Below are positions 45,640-59,726 of a stretch of DNA of 64,000 nt, piece by piece. Numbering within the stretch: the stretch's first letter is position 1; each line of letters starts with the position of its first letter. This DNA is from Sinohyriopsis cumingii (Eukaryota > Mollusca > Bivalvia > Unionida > Unionidae). Where the stretch lies: NCBI GenBank assembly GCA_028554795.2, contig CM068839.1, positions 85,271,540 to 85,335,539 of the forward strand. Direction: 5' to 3'. A program made the position numbers and the translations under genes. The notes beneath the pieces are model-generated. The model saw only the letters and a program-made list of their open reading frames with translations, did no database searches and was not told the DNA's origin.

Positions 45640-48600
45640 ATCAACAACAAACTCCTTTTTAATGTTGTTGTACAGAAATTCAATTATATTAAATTAAAAA
45701 AGTGAGATAATTTTTGTAAAAACCAGCAATCTGGCCAATCTGATTTATCAAGCAGAGAGAACATGTCAACGTGGTAGTCACGTGATGCAACACAACTCCA
45801 GAAGTTGTTCTTGGAATATATAAAAATGGAGAATTTTGTGTTCTTTCGATTTTGCATTTTTACTACAACCAATATACGACTTTCATTTAATTTTTTTTTT
45901 CTTTCTCTACAACATTTGAAAATGTGGGTTGTTAGATTTGTGAAATCATGCGACTAGCGATGCATATAGCAAGTACCAGGTAACATTTCATCAACGCTGT
46001 ATTTTTATCCTGTCTTTCTGCACATTAAAGGCAATGATTTTAATACTAATGATTTCTGAGAAATCGATTTCATGCATGTATCAATAGACCTAACAAAGTT
46101 TAAGTTTGCTCGGCCATTCGGTATGTGGCTGTGCTTTGCTACAACCATGTTGGCCTCTTGTGATGCTAGACTGGTTTTCATACCTTATATGTAATGAAAG
46201 ATATGGATATCGAGCTGATTTTAAACATACAAGTCTACTAGACGAATCTAATCCACTCAGCATTTGGATTCACTCAGCATATATGTTTATTGCAAGCACC
46301 CAAATGATCCATACTGCACCCTCCGAATATTCTGGTTAGAACTTGATAAATTAAACACGATCAGTTTAGTTACGGCTCAGTCACATGATTGTTTTGGGCA
46401 TCAATTGGTGGCGGAAAATTACCGAGTTTTCCGGACTTTTATCAATATTTGCAAAATTCAAGGACTTTTCACGGTCGGGATTTTTTTTATATTTCTCTCC
46501 ACTTTTTCCTGACAGCGTGGGAACCCTGAATTAACAGATAGGTATAATACATCATAATTAATTAATCTTGGGAAAATCCACAAATAATCAATTACAGTAG
46601 TATGACTTTTCCACAAGGGCCCATACTCGCTTAGAAGTAGAGTCCAACTGCAAACATTGCAACATAGATCTGCTATCGCATAATGAGATCAAGGTCTTTG
46701 AGAATAGATACGGTAATAGACAACAAGGTATCTAAACAAAATTTTTCCATCAAAGAATACACCAAACCATTCTTATTCTATGAGGTAATACTACTGAATC
46801 TGTCTGAAAATAAAGTAATATACATAAGATTCATTGACCATGTTTTGTGGTTATCAAAACCTCAGTGATTTATAATGTAACATCATAATAAAATTATATA
46901 AAGAAAAACATGCCACAAAAACAAGATAAAATGTGGAAGTGTTATATTAAAAAAATCATAACATAATTAAAGAGAACAAAGATATATACCATAAATACAT
47001 CTTAAGTAGCTTACAAAAGAAATTTTTGGAAGCTTGTCTTCCTGTAAGCCAAAGGATGCAAAATAAAGTGGGAGATGATATCAAATTAGTTCCACAAAAT
47101 GTAAGTGTAGTAAACATTAATGAAACGTTATCTGTTAAAAATGCACTTTCTCGAAAGAACTATGGACCTTTTTAAATTCTGAGATACCCTGCTTTACTCA
47201 CCCCATAAATAACACATCATACTTTAATTAACTAAAGTTTCTGGAACTAAGCTTTTAAAAGGTAAGTTGAAAAACTGGATTATTTATTTTCCGTATTTAA
47301 CTTGGAAACCAGTTAGTGATAATCTATATGCTGTGGGGTTTGACTTAGGTTTATATGAAATTGTCACAGCATCCATCCCAATCACTGCAAGATTTGTAAA
47401 GGTTTATATGAAATTGTCACATCATCCATACCATTCACTGCAAGATTTGTAAAAATAAGAAGACTACAAATGAAGCAATTTCTGAAAACTCAATTTAAAT
47501 TTTGTGATATGTTTATCTTTGCTTAAGACAGACACATACTGGTATTATCACAAATTAGACTGGCTTTTGTTATGACTCAGAAAGGCTTTGATAATCTAAA
47601 GTTGCTGTTGTTAAAGGAACAGTCATACAAAGTTTGATTAACACTAACTCAATTTTTATAGAGAGATGAAACTGAAGGTATTTAAAGTCAGACAAGAGCT
47701 TGGGAAACTATCCGGAACTTGTTTCTTAATCAGAGATTGTCCCTACAAACATTCTTGCTCAATCTGATCAAAACTGGCTTTGACATTTTAAATTTGTTCA
47801 AAAACGGTTTTGCATCTGGTTGCCATGGAAGCCACTCCAGGCATTAATGTCACACAGTATATCCTAAGAAACATTCCTGCAAGGTTTGATCGAAATATAT
47901 TCTGCAAACGTCAAAAACATGTTTTACACAAGGTTGTGACATAAACTACTCCAATGCAAGGGAAGCCACTTTGACATAATTTGGGCAGAGCATATCCTAA
48001 ACATTTATATGAAGTTTAATGAAAATCAGTGGTGCACAATTTTATCTTAGAAGTCTAAATTAGAAAGCAGTAATGGGCTGATAATAGAAGCAGGACCAAG
48101 AAGTAAAATAAAATGACAGCCTTTTAATATACAGTGTACACTGGTATAGTCATGCAGAATCCACCTTACATAGGTTCTGTCCACCTAAAAATGAGTCCAT
48201 GAAGCACCATATTTTGAATGCACATTGTATTTATATATGTACACCTAAGAAAAGAAAAGAAACTCAAACCGTGCACAACCTTTGGTCCTGTGATCAAGAA
48301 ATATATATATTCATTCACTCCAAAAAAGGGAAACATTTCAAAGGCTTTAGAATTATAAGGCAAAACAAAACTGTACTTACAACTTCACTAATATAGTGTA
48401 CAGTTATTTATTCTTTAACACGTATTTTAATGATATTAACAAGATATCTTTACTTAAGTCATGCAACACTAATAAAAGACCTTCATACAGTTGTCTGCCT
48501 TGCCTGTGCAAACAAACCAGAAAACATCTTCAGTAGCTAATGTTCTGATATGATAACACTATCTACACCTTAGCATATCAAGCAGGTATTTCTGTGCTTC

Positions 48601-50033
48601 GAGTCTTTGAATCTCATTGTGAACACTGTTCATAAATGATCAAGACAATGGGACCACATAACTTGAATGGGCTCATAAATAAGCAATTTTCCACTGCCAG
48701 TTTGTGTTTGTACAAATGTCTTTCAATCGAATACACCTGCAACAATAGCTTTCCTCTTGTATGTAGTCAAACTTTCGATGCTGAACTTACAAAGTATCCC
48801 TTCTGAAGTCAACTGCATCCAACATTTTTGACCAATGTACAATTCACAGCTGTTACATGCTATTGGTTAGTTGGCATTACATACTAAGAGAGGCAACTCA
48901 TGAAATCCAATAGATGTTGCTAGGACAAAGCACTAAAATATCTGTTTGAGCTGCCAAGGTGTAGATAGGTTATCATATTTGAACCCTGCCTAGTGAAGAT
49001 GACCAGAAAATGTAATTAGAGTTAACTGTATTTTCTTTAGGATTTATTTATTTTTATTTATTTAATTTTAAATGTCATCTTTAAGATTTTCATACTTTTA
49101 TCAAACACTACTTTAGATAACATACATTATTATACTATTTACAACTATACTAATGTTGATAAGCTTTTCAAATAGAGCACATACATTCTTCTTATGAATA
49201 TGTACACTCGTAAATATATCAAATCAAACAGATATGCAAATATTCAACAGTTTAAACTTTCAAGTCTATCAATATCTTAACAAAATTTATTTTCAACAGC
49301 TTGCGTTTTAATCATGCAGTGGGTGGAACATGGTTCCTCCTTCAACAATATGATTATCAAGAAGAAAACAAACCCTACAAATTACACAAATCATAACCTT
49401 GTTGAGTGAAACCTCTTGTGTCACTCCAAGAGATTTCAATCAAATGAAGATTGGTCGAAAGTCTTGAGTATTTCTTCCTAATGCCAAAAAAGAGCTGGGG
49501 CTCCAGACTGAGCTTTTGTGTTAAAATTTTGAGACAAGTGTATCCAGGTTCAGTGGAACCCCGCTATAACGCGATAATTGGGGTCCACAAAAGTGGATCG
49601 CGTTAATATCGGGGTCACGTTAAGGCGGGGTTTTACAGTATTTTACTTTTTTGAGAGAACAACTCATTGGCAAATATACGTGTATTCATGTCTACGGTAT
49701 ATGATGAATAGGGTATCAACACCGTTTAACATCGTGCCGTCGTGGCATTCAGTTCATCTATAATGCATGTAATTCCATTGAAAAATTGCACACAGATTTA
49801 CAATATTCAATATTATTTCCCCTGATCATTGTATCTGAATTATCAACACCGTTTACTTGCCGTCTGATATCACTGTGCGAGCTGTAATTGTATAATGTTG
49901 TGGCAGTATTCGAGTAAACACCCAAAACAATTTACCGTAGACAGAAAAGATAATCATCGTTGTCATACACGCGATAACGTGATGCTGACCTGTCTTGAGT
50001 GTAATCGAAGTAGAGGCGCTGGCGCCTTGGGTG

Positions 50034-50984
50034 CTAGTTAAGTGATCGGGGTGGTAATTGTGTGTCCTCGGGAATTACTTGTAATTGTTCACGTGTGAAT
50101 CCACGTTGAGGAGCAGTCGAATCCAGCATGTAGATTGCTGGTCTACCAGTGGATCTAGTTATGTTAGATATCTTGTGTGCGGTAATACTCCAGATAGGAT
50201 CAGTCGCTCTTTTTTTACCACCTTCAAGTTCACCTGGTTCATATAAATATCTCACAGTGACACTACCCAGTATTGGATGCGCTGAGAAACCACGTCGTTG
50301 TACAGGTACATGTTTTTTAGTGACCGCGATGGCAGGTTTCATGTTGGTTGTTCGAGTAATTTCATTATTTAGCGCAGCTATCACGCTTGGTAATCTTGCA
50401 ACCCATTCACGAGATCTCTTATCCTGAATGAATTCCTTCGCGTATTGATATCCAAATAACTGCTCAGCAAGTGTTCGATTAAATCGCTCAACAATTGCCT
50501 GATCACGATGAATTGCACTATGTCCTCGCCTGATGGCGACATTATGTTGCTTCATCAACGACGATACTGCGCCTTGAAATTCTTTACCAGGATCAACTTG
50601 TAGCAGCTGTGGCCATCGTAGAGGCTCTCGTTGATAAATTCGTTCAAGCGCAGAAGCAACCTCAGATGCTGTTTTAGTCGCTAACGGTTCCGCATCTTTG
50701 TATCTACTTGCAATATCAACTACAGTTAACGCGTACTTGTACGTTCGGCGACGAATGGTATCATGTGGCAGAAATAATATAGCAGCCTGATGAACTTCAT
50801 TTGGCACAACATCGAAATGTGCAAAGTGAATTTGTTTAGGCGGTGGTTGGTAAATTTGCCATATTGCCTGTTTGGATAACCAATTCTTAGCAGTATCACG
50901 TGTGACTTTTGCTGCGTTGGCAAGCTTGCCGATTGCTGCGCTACCTCTCCAGTATCCTCTTGGGGAATAATAAATCGACTCCAT
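50034..50984 (-). CDS. Polinton-type integrase, copy 7 (probably inactive)
   Basis: 316 codons with an open frame, carrying the damage seen in copy 6 and a couple of further private residue differences. Confidence 0.9.
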   Translation of the reverse strand: MESIYYSPRGYWRGSAAIGKLANAAKVTRDTAKNWLSKQAIWQIYQPPPKQIHFAHFDVVPNEVHQAAILFLPHDTIRRRTYKYALTVVDIASRYKDAEPLATKTASEVASALERIYQREPLRWPQLLQVDPGKEFQGAVSSLMKQHNVAIRRGHSAIHRDQAIVERFNRTLAEQLFGYQYAKEFIQDKRSREWVARLPSVIAALNNEITRTTNMKPAIAVTKKHVPVQRRGFSAHPILGSVTVRYLYEPGELEGGKKRATDPIWSITAHKISNITRSTGRPAIYMLDSTAPQRGFTREQLQVIPEDTQLPPRSLN

Positions 50985-50989
50985 TATAA

Positions 50990-51342
50990 TTAATTACCAG
51001 TGCCTAATACAAGCTTAGATTTCATCGCAGATTTTATTAACCAACTAGCTAACTTTTCTTTGAAAGATTTATCAGTGATGGCATTTAACGCGTGAATTTC
51101 ACATGCGCGAGATGCCTATCTTGTAGATCCTTACTTCGGTAAGCTACATCATGGACATGGCATGCTTTATCGATAGCAATTATCGGGTACTCACCTGGAT
51201 TGGGTTGATTTAAGGCATCAAGCCTGATATCAAGTCGGGTTCCAGGACCACAGTAATTATATCCTGGAAGATGTTTTTCTCCTGGGTATTTAGCCCACGG
51301 AGTTCCTGGTAATTTTCCTAACTTGGCCGCGATATCACCTCT
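50990..51342 (-). pseudogene. Phospholipase A2-like remnant, copy 7
   Basis: Both motifs are present (about 51237-51261 and 51136-51153). Broken. Confidence 0.72.
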
Positions 51343-51536
51343 TTTTTTTGTTTAATTGACTTTGATTTTGGCGCTGACTTTGGTTTCGGCGCTTTACCTG
51401 ACGGAATAAATTTAAACTTTTTTGTGCCGCATCGTTCACACTTGCCTGTAAGCGCTTGTCGATTATTTTTTGTTGTAGTGGATGTTATGTTTGCAGTTGG
51501 GGTACGTGCTCTACATTTCACACAATATAAATCCAT
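51318..51536 (-). CDS. Small zinc-ribbon protein, copy 7
   Basis: 72 codons, protein identical to copy 1. Looks whole. Confidence 0.8.
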   Translation of the reverse strand: MDLYCVKCRARTPTANITSTTTKNNRQALTGKCERCGTKKFKFIPSGKAPKPKSAPKSKSIKQKKEVISRPS

Positions 51537-51556
51537 ATTATTTTATAATATATCTA

Positions 51557-52195
51557 ATGGAGATCACTGACTTTTCTGCTACAAAACGACGAGAGCCAAT
51601 CAAACATAACTCGGTGCTACCAAATTCAATTCGAATGATTATTATAGGCCCATCTGGAAGTGGTAAGACGCAGTTGTTACTTAATTTAATAATGAAGTGG
51701 ATGAAGTGGAATAAGTTGTATTTGGTAGCTCCATCTGTGGATGATCAGCGATGCTACAGCGTGTTAAAAGATTTTAATGAGAATGCAAAATCGATAAGCT
51801 GCGACGATGATGTTGTTGAATTTATTACTAGTATTGATGAATCAACAAGTATGGATGATATTGATGGAAGTATTAATAATTTAGTCATGTACGACGATGT
51901 GATGTTGGACAAACAATCAAATCCTGCCAGGATATTCTCACGCGGCAGACATAAAAATGTAGATGTGATTTATGTAACTCAACGATATACACAAATCCCA
52001 AAAGTGATCAGGGACAACTGTAACATTCTTGCGCTGTTCAACAGCGTTGACACACACACGTTACGAAATAAACATCAGACTTGGTGCAGCGGCGATATGG
52101 ATATAAATAAGTTTAAACATTTCTTTAGTCGTGCTCAGGCAAAACCACATGGGTTTGTAACGCTAAATTTACATGATCCTCGAACACGGTATTGA
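51557..52195 (+). CDS. A32-like packaging ATPase, copy 7
   Basis: 212 residues, protein identical to copy 6. The frame looks whole. Confidence 0.92.
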   Translation: MEITDFSATKRREPIKHNSVLPNSIRMIIIGPSGSGKTQLLLNLIMKWMKWNKLYLVAPSVDDQRCYSVLKDFNENAKSISCDDDVVEFITSIDESTSMDDIDGSINNLVMYDDVMLDKQSNPARIFSRGRHKNVDVIYVTQRYTQIPKVIRDNCNILALFNSVDTHTLRNKHQTWCSGDMDINKFKHFFSRAQAKPHGFVTLNLHDPRTRY

Positions 52196-52812
52196 GTCGG
52201 GTTAGATACAATTTTCAGCTAGAGAGCAGCAGAGGGGGCGACGACAACAGCACGCAGCAACAATGGCGACAATTATGTTTACAACGAAGCACCCTCGCGG
52301 TTTTATTTCGGCGTTTGGAAGTTGTAGGCGGCGCCCCTTCTGACGATGACAACAACAAAACGGCGACAACTGCGTTTACAATGAAGCGTCAACGCGGTTT
52401 TTTAAAGGGCTTATTTCGGCGTTTGGAGGCTTCTAAAAGTTGTGGGATGCTGCTTAAATTTCCAGGGTTTTTAAAGGACGAAATTAATTTTTTCAAGGTT
52501 CACCTATGACCATTACTGAATGGAATTAAAGAACATTTTAGATTGCAAAACATGCATTTTCTAAATCTAAAGATGTTTCTCTTTCAAGACTCGCCATAAC
52601 ATCTAAGTCAGAAAAGACGATCGTGTACAAAACCACAAAATGTATCACATGAAACAAGTTTGATTATATTTCTATAAATTGGCACGTAAAGTCATTTCAA
52701 TGTACAGAACACAATTTCTAACATTATTTTGCTGACCTGCATTATGTTGCCAAGTGGTAACAACATAATGAATATAAATTAGTTTTGTTTCCTTTCAAAC
52801 CTTTAAGTCGCG

Positions 52813-52814
<2 letters not shown>

Positions 52815-52854
<40 letters not shown>
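52815..52854. repeat. (TG)20 microsatellite, copy 7
   Basis: 40 bases, the same count as copy 8, in line with the close relation of these two units. Confidence 0.97.
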
Positions 52855-52855
<1 letters not shown>

Positions 52856-53635
52856 ATCTTATAGAAAGCAAACATTTCCTATTAAAGTATATATAAAAAA
52901 CAATAAATGCAAATAATTACAATCTTATATGGAACGAAAAAAATAAAATCCCAAACTAGATTTTTCAAAGAACCTAATCTCCTTTAGACGATCTGGTTAA
53001 AAATCCATCATTTTAAAAACATTTTCACAAGGGCTGATTTAAATTTTGACAAAAGACCTTCAAAAGTATATACTGTTGTACAAACAAGGACTGGATTTTA
53101 TGTAAAATCAACATGTCTTCTTGTAATTCATTAAACCAGTTCCCAAGCCTGTATTGATACATGGGATCTTATCGTGTTTTAATATATAATACAAGGGACA
53201 ACAATTTCTCATTTCAGCTCTGAGATTCAACAATTTGGACTACAAATTTGGCTTAAAACGAATAGAAGTCCATTTTTAATCAAGGTTTCCTGCGATTATT
53301 CTCACCCTATTTCTCATATTTGGGTATTTAGGTTGGGGTGTGGGGTCATTGCTAGTGCATATAGAAAATTTGGAATATGCCGCCACCATGCGTAGCGACA
53401 TATGGTACTCGCTTACCAGTAGGCCTAGCAAATTTAAACTTATATCTACGCATACCTGCATGAAATCGAGAGAAAAGTGATTTATTTTCTCAAAAATGGC
53501 AATTATTATAAACGTTATATCTTTAATCCGCCGAGACTAGACGAAACTACGGCATAGATGAAACCTGACCCTGTACTCGCCATCTGCATTACTAGTCACA
53601 TGACTTCACAAATCTCAAACGTTTTCTTTATTTTG

Positions 53636-53827
53636 TTTTTGTGGGGTTTAACGCAATTTTTCAGCACACGATTGGCTATACATGGCGGCCAGTATTAATG
53701 GTGGAGGAAGAACCCGGGAAAACTCCGGAAAGAACCACCGACCCTCGAGAAGCTACTGGCAAGCTTCCTCACATACCCACATTGGAAATCTCAAACGACG
53801 GCATTGGAAGTCCAAAAGTCACGTGAT
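53636..53827 (+). repeat. Dispersed molluscan-type repeat, copy 7
   Basis: Same element in unit 7, with two variants (AACGCAATT and AACTCCGG) shared only with copy 8. Confidence 0.58.
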
Positions 53828-56800
53828 ATCAACAACAAACTCCTTTTTAATGTTGTTGTAGAGAAATTCAATTATATTAAATAAAAAAGTGAGATACTTT
53901 TTGTAAAAACCAGCAATCTGGCCAATCTGATTTATCAAGCAGAGAGAACATGTCAACGTGGTAGTCACGTGATGCAACACAACTCCAGAAGTTGTTCTTG
54001 GAATATATAAAAATAGAGAATTTTGTGTTCTTTCGGTTTTGCATTTTTATTACAACCAGCATATGACTTTCATTTAATTTTGTTTTCTTTCTCTAGAAAA
54101 TTTGAAAATGTGGGTTGTTAGATTTGTGAAATCATGAGACTAGCGATGCAAATAGCAAGTATCAGGTGACATTTCATCAACGCTGTATTTTTATCCTGTT
54201 TTTCTGCACATTAAAGGCAATGATTTTAATACTAATGATTTCTGAGAAATCGATTTCATGCATGTATCAATAGACCTAACAAAGTTTAAGTTTGCTCGGC
54301 CATTCGGTATGTGGCTGTGCTTTGCTACAACCATGTTGGCCTCTTGTGATGCTAGACTGGTTTTCATACCTTATATGTAATGAAAGATATGGATATCGAG
54401 TTGATTTTAAACATACAAGTCTACTAGACGAATCTAATCCACTCAGCATTTGGATTCACTCAGCATATATGTTTATTGCAAGCACCCAAATGATCCATAC
54501 TGCACCCTCCGAATATTCTGGTTAGAACTTGATAAATTAAACACGATCAGTTTAGTTACGGCTCAGTCACATGATTGTTTTGGGCATCAATTGGTGGCGG
54601 AAAATTACCGAGTTTTCCGGACTTTTATCAATATTTGCAAAATTCAAGGACTTTTCACGGTCGGGATTTTTTTTATATTTCTCTCCACTTTTTCCTGACA
54701 GCGTGGGAACCCTGAATTAACAGATAGGTATAATACATCATAATTAATTAATCTTGGGAAAATCCACAAATAATCAATTACAGTAGTATGACTTTTCCAC
54801 AAGGGCCCATACTCGCTTAGAAGTAGAGTCCAACTGCAAACATTGCAACATAGATCTGCTATCGCATAATGAGATCAAGGTCTTTGAGAATAGATACGGT
54901 AATAGACAACAAGGTATCTAAACAAAATTTTTCCATCAAAGAATACACCAAACCATTCTTATTCTATGAGGTAATACTACTGAATCTGTCTGAAAATAAA
55001 GTAATATACATAAGATTCATTGACCATGTTTTGTGGTTATCAAAACCTCAGTGATTTATAATGTAACATCATAATAAAATTATATAAAGAAAAACATGCC
55101 ACAAAAACAAGATAAAATGTGGAAGTGTTATATTAAAAAATCATAACATAATTAAAGAGAACAAAGATATATACCATAAATACATCTTAAGTAGCTTACA
55201 AAAGAAATTTTTGGAAGCTTGTCTTCCTGTAAGCCAAAGGATGCAAAATAAAGTGGGAGATGATATCAAATTAGTTCCACAAAATGTAAGTGTAGTAAAC
55301 ATTAATGAAACGTTATCTGTTAAAAATGCACTTTCTCGAAAGAACTATGGACCTTTTTAAATTCTGAGATACCCTGCTTTACTCACCCCATAAATAACAC
55401 ATCATACTTTAATTAACTAAAGTTTCTGGAACTAAGCTTTTGAAAGGTAAGTTGAAAAACTGGATTATTTATTTTCCGTATTTAACTTGGAAACCAGTTA
55501 GTGATAATCTATATGCTGTGGGGTTTGACTTAGGTTTATATGAAATTGTCACAGCATCCATCCCAATCACTGCAAGATTTGTAAAGGTTTATATGAAATT
55601 GTCACATCATCCATACCATTCACTGCAAGATTTGTAAAAATAAGAAGACTACAAATGAAGCAATTTCTGAAAACTCAATTTAAATTTTGTGATATGTTTA
55701 TCTTTGCTTAAGACAGACACATACTGGTATTATCACAAATTAGACTGGCTTTTGGTATGACTCAGAAAGGCTTTGATAATCTAAAGTTGCTGTTGTTAAA
55801 GGAACAGTCATACAAAGTTTGATTAACACTAACTCAATTTTTATAGAGAGATGAAACTGAAGGTATTTAAAGTCAGACAAGAGCTTGGGAAACTATCCGG
55901 AACTTGTTTCTTAATCAGAGATTGTCCCTACAAACATTCTTGCTCAATCTGATCAAAACTGGCTTTGACATTTTAAATTTGTTCAAAAACGGTTTTGCAT
56001 CTGGTTGCCATGGAAGCCACTCCAGGCATTAATGTCACACAGTATATCCTAAGAAACATTCCTGCAAGGTTTGATCGAAATATATTCTGCAAACGTCAAA
56101 AACATGTTTTACACAAGGTTGTGACATAAACTACTCCAATGCAAGGGAAGCCACTTTGACATAATTTGGGCAGAGCATATCCTAAACATTTATATGAAGT
56201 TTAATGAAAATCAGTGGTGCACAATTTTATCTTAGAAGTCTAAATTAGAAAGCAGTAATGGGCTGATAATAGAAGCAGGACCAAGAAGTAAAATAAAATG
56301 ACAGCCTTTTAATATACAGTGTACACTGGTATAGTCATGCAGAATCCACCTTACATAGGTTCTGTCCACCTAAAAATGAGTCCATGAAGCACCATATTTT
56401 GAATGCACATTGTATTTATACATGTACACCTAAGAAAAGAAAAGAAACTCAAACCGTGCACAACCTTTGGTCCTGTGATCAAGAAATATATATATTCATT
56501 CACTCCAAAAAAGGGAAACATTTCAAAGGCTTTAGAATTATAAGGCAAAACAAAACTGTACTTACAACTTCACTAATATAGTGTACAGTTATTTATTCTT
56601 TAACACGTATTTTAATGATATTAACAAGATATCTTTACTTAAGTCATGCAACACTAATAAAAGACCTTCATACAGTTGTCTGCCTTGCCTGTGCAAACAA
56701 ACCAGAAAACATCTTCAGTAGCTAATGTTCTGATATGATAACACTATCTACACCTTAGCATATCAAGCAGGTATTTCTGTGCTTCGAGTCTTTGAATCTC

Positions 56801-58218
56801 ATTGTGAACACTGTTCATAAATGATCAAGACAATGGGACCACATAACTTGAATGGGCTCATAAATAAGCAATTTTCCACTGCCAGTTTGTGTTTGTACAA
56901 ATGTCTTTCAATCGAATACACCTGCAACAATAGCTTTCCTCTTGTATGTAGTCAAACTTTCGATGCTGAACTTACAAATTATCCCTTCTGAAGTCAACTG
57001 CATCCAACATTTTTGACCAATGTACAATTCACAGCTGTTACATGCTATTGGTTAGTTGGCATTACATACTAAGAGAGGCAACTCATGAAATCCAATAGAT
57101 GTTGCTAGGACAAAGCACTAAAATATCTGTTTGAGCTGCCAAGGTGTAGATAGGTTATCATATTTGAACCCTGCCTAGTGAAGATGACCAGAAAATGTAA
57201 TTAGAGTTAACTGTATTTTCTTTAGGATTTATTTATTTTTATTTATTTAATTTTAAATGTCATCTTTAAGATTTTCATACTTTTATCAAACACTACTTTA
57301 GATAACATACATTATTATACTATTTACAACTATACTAATGTTGATAAGCTTTTCAAATAGAGCACATACATTCTTCTTATGAATATGTACACTCGTAAAT
57401 ATATCAAATCAAACAGATATGCAAATATTCAACAGTTTAAACTTTCAAGTCTATCAATATCTTAACAAAATTTATTTTCAACAGCTTGCGTTTTAATCAT
57501 GCAGTGGGTGGAACATGGTTCCTCCTTCAACAATATGATTATCAAGAAGAAAACAAACCCTACAAATTACACAAATCATAACCTTGTTGAGTGAAACCTC
57601 TTGTGTCACTCCAAGAGATTTCAATCAAATGAAGATTGGTCGAAAGTCTTGAGTATTTCTTCCTAATGCCAAAAAAGAGCTGGGGCTCCAGACTGAGCTT
57701 TTGTGTTAAAATTTTGAGACAAGTGTATCCAGGTTCAGTGGAACCCCGCTATAACGCGATAATTGGGGTCCACAAAAGTGGATCGCGTTAATATCGGGGT
57801 CACGTTAAGGCGGGGTTTTACAGTATTTTACTTTTTTGAGAGAACAACTCATTGGCAAATATACGTGTATTCATGTCTACGGTATATGATGAATAGGGTA
57901 TCAACACCGTTTAACATCGTGCCGTCGTGGCATTCAGTTCATCTATAATGCATGTAATTCCATTGAAAAATTGCACACAGATTTACAATATTCAATATTA
58001 TTTCCCCTGATCATTGTATCTGAATTATCAACACCGTTTACTTGCCGTCTGATATCACTGTGCGAGCTGTAATTGTATAATGTTGTGGCAGTATTCGAGT
58101 AAACACCCAAAACAATTTACCGTAGACAGAAAAGATAATCATCGTTGTCATACACGCGATAACGTGATGCTGACCTGTCTTGAGTGTAATCGAAGTAGAG
58201 GCGCTGGCGCCTTGGGTG

Positions 58219-59170
58219 CTAGTTAAGTGATCGGGGTGGTAATTGTGTGTCCTCGGGAATTACTTGTAATTGTTCACGTGTGAATCCACGTTGAGGAGCA
58301 GTCGAATCCAGCATGTAGATTGCTGGTCTACCAGTGGATCTAGTTATGTTAGATATCTTGTGTGCGGTAATACTCCAGATAGGATCAGTCGCTCTTTTTT
58401 TTACCACCTTCAAGTTCACCTGGTTCATATAAATATCTCACAGTGACACTACCCAGTATTGGCTGCGCTGAGAAACCACGTCGTTGTACAGGTACATGTT
58501 TTTTAGTGACAGCGATGGCAGGTTTCATGTTGGTTGTTCGAGTAATTTCATTATTTAGCGCAGCTATCACGCTTGGTAATCTTGCAACCCATTCACGAGA
58601 TCTCTTATCCTGAATGAATTCCTTCGCGTATTGATATCCAAATAACCGCTCAGCAAGTGTTCGATTAAATCGCTCAACAATTGCCTGATCACGATGAATT
58701 GCACTATGTCCTCGCCTGATGGCGACATTATGTTGCTTCATCAACGACGATACTGCGCCTTGAAATTCTTTACCAGGATCAACTTGTAGCAGCTGTGGCC
58801 ATCGTAGAGGCTCTCGTTGATAAATTCGTTCAAGCGCAGAAGCAACCTCAGATGCTGTTTTAGTCGCTAACGGTTCCGCATCTTTGTATCTACTTGCAAT
58901 ATCAACTACAGTTAACGCGTACTTGTACGTTCGGCGACGAATGGTATCATGTGGCAGAAATAATATAGCAGCCTGATGAACTTCATTTGGCACAACATCG
59001 AAATGTGCAAAGTGAATTTGTTTAGGCGGTGGTTGGTAAATTTGCCATATTGCCTGTTTGGATAACCAATTCTTAGCAGTATCACGTGTGACTTTTGCTG
59101 CGTTGGCAAGCTTGCCGATTGCTGCGCTACCTCTCCAGTATCCTCTTGGGGAATAATAAATCGACTCCAT
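58219..59170 (-). pseudogene. Polinton-type integrase, copy 8 (broken)
   Basis: The same gene as in the other units but no longer one continuous frame. I count about two damaging changes, one of them shared with copies 6 and 7. The remaining sequence is as close to the other copies as they are to each other, so the decay is recent. Confidence 0.9.
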
Positions 59171-59175
59171 TATAA

Positions 59176-59528
59176 TTAATTACCAGTGCCTAATACAAGC
59201 TTAGATTTCATCGCAGATTTTATTAACCAGCTAGCTAACTTTTCTTTGAAAGATTTATCAGTGATGGCATTTAACGCGTGAATTTCACATGCGCGAGATG
59301 CCTATCTTGTAGATCCTTACTTCGGTAAGCTACATCATGGACATGGCATGCTTTATCGATAGCAATTATCGGGTACTCACCTGGATTGGGTTGATTTAAG
59401 GCATCAAGCCTGATATCAAGTCGGGTTCCAGGACCACAGTAATTATATCCTGGAAGATGTTTTTCTCCTGGGTATTTAGCCCACGGAGTTCCTGGTAATT
59501 TTCCTAACTTGGCCGCGATATCACCTCT
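59176..59528 (-). pseudogene. Phospholipase A2-like remnant, copy 8
   Basis: Both motifs are present (about 59423-59447 and 59322-59339). Broken, and it lies between two other broken genes in this unit. Confidence 0.72.
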
Positions 59529-59706
59529 TTTTTTTTGTTTAATTGACTTTGGTTTCGGCGCTCCACCTGACGGAATTAATTTTTAACTTTTTTGTGCCGC
59601 ATCGTTCACACTTGCCTGTAAGCGCTTGTCGATTATTTTTTGTTGTAGTGGATGTTATGTTTGCAGTTGGGGTACGTGCTCTACATTTCACACAATATAA
59701 ATCCAT
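59504..59706 (-). pseudogene. Small zinc-ribbon protein, copy 8 (broken)
   Basis: The N-terminal zinc-ribbon part is recognisable, but the gene is shorter than in the other units and broken (two or three changes). This is the only copy in the window without an open zinc-ribbon frame. Confidence 0.78.
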
Positions 59707-59726
59707 ATTATTTTATAATATATCTA

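Larger units (their letters stand above)
40906..49087. repeat. Tandem array unit, copy 6 (8182 bp)
   Basis: Same order of parts, with (TG)17. In the 45700-46050 stretch it groups with copies 3-5, apart from one base (gagagaacatg at about 45757) that it shares with copies 1, 7 and 8. Confidence 0.97.
50012..52509. mobile_element. Polinton/Maverick fossil fragment, copy 7
   Basis: Collinear with copy 1. As in copy 6, the frames are open but the integrase is probably impaired (about one damaging change). The phospholipase-like part is broken. Confidence 0.85.
49088..57272. repeat. Tandem array unit, copy 7 (8185 bp)
   Basis: Same order of parts, with (TG)20. From about 53060 on it carries many variants found elsewhere only in copy 8, including changes near 53066, 53090, 53270, 53322 and 53861 and a shortened A run near 55134. 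The right-hand parts of copies 7 and 8 are therefore the closest pair in the window. Confidence 0.97.
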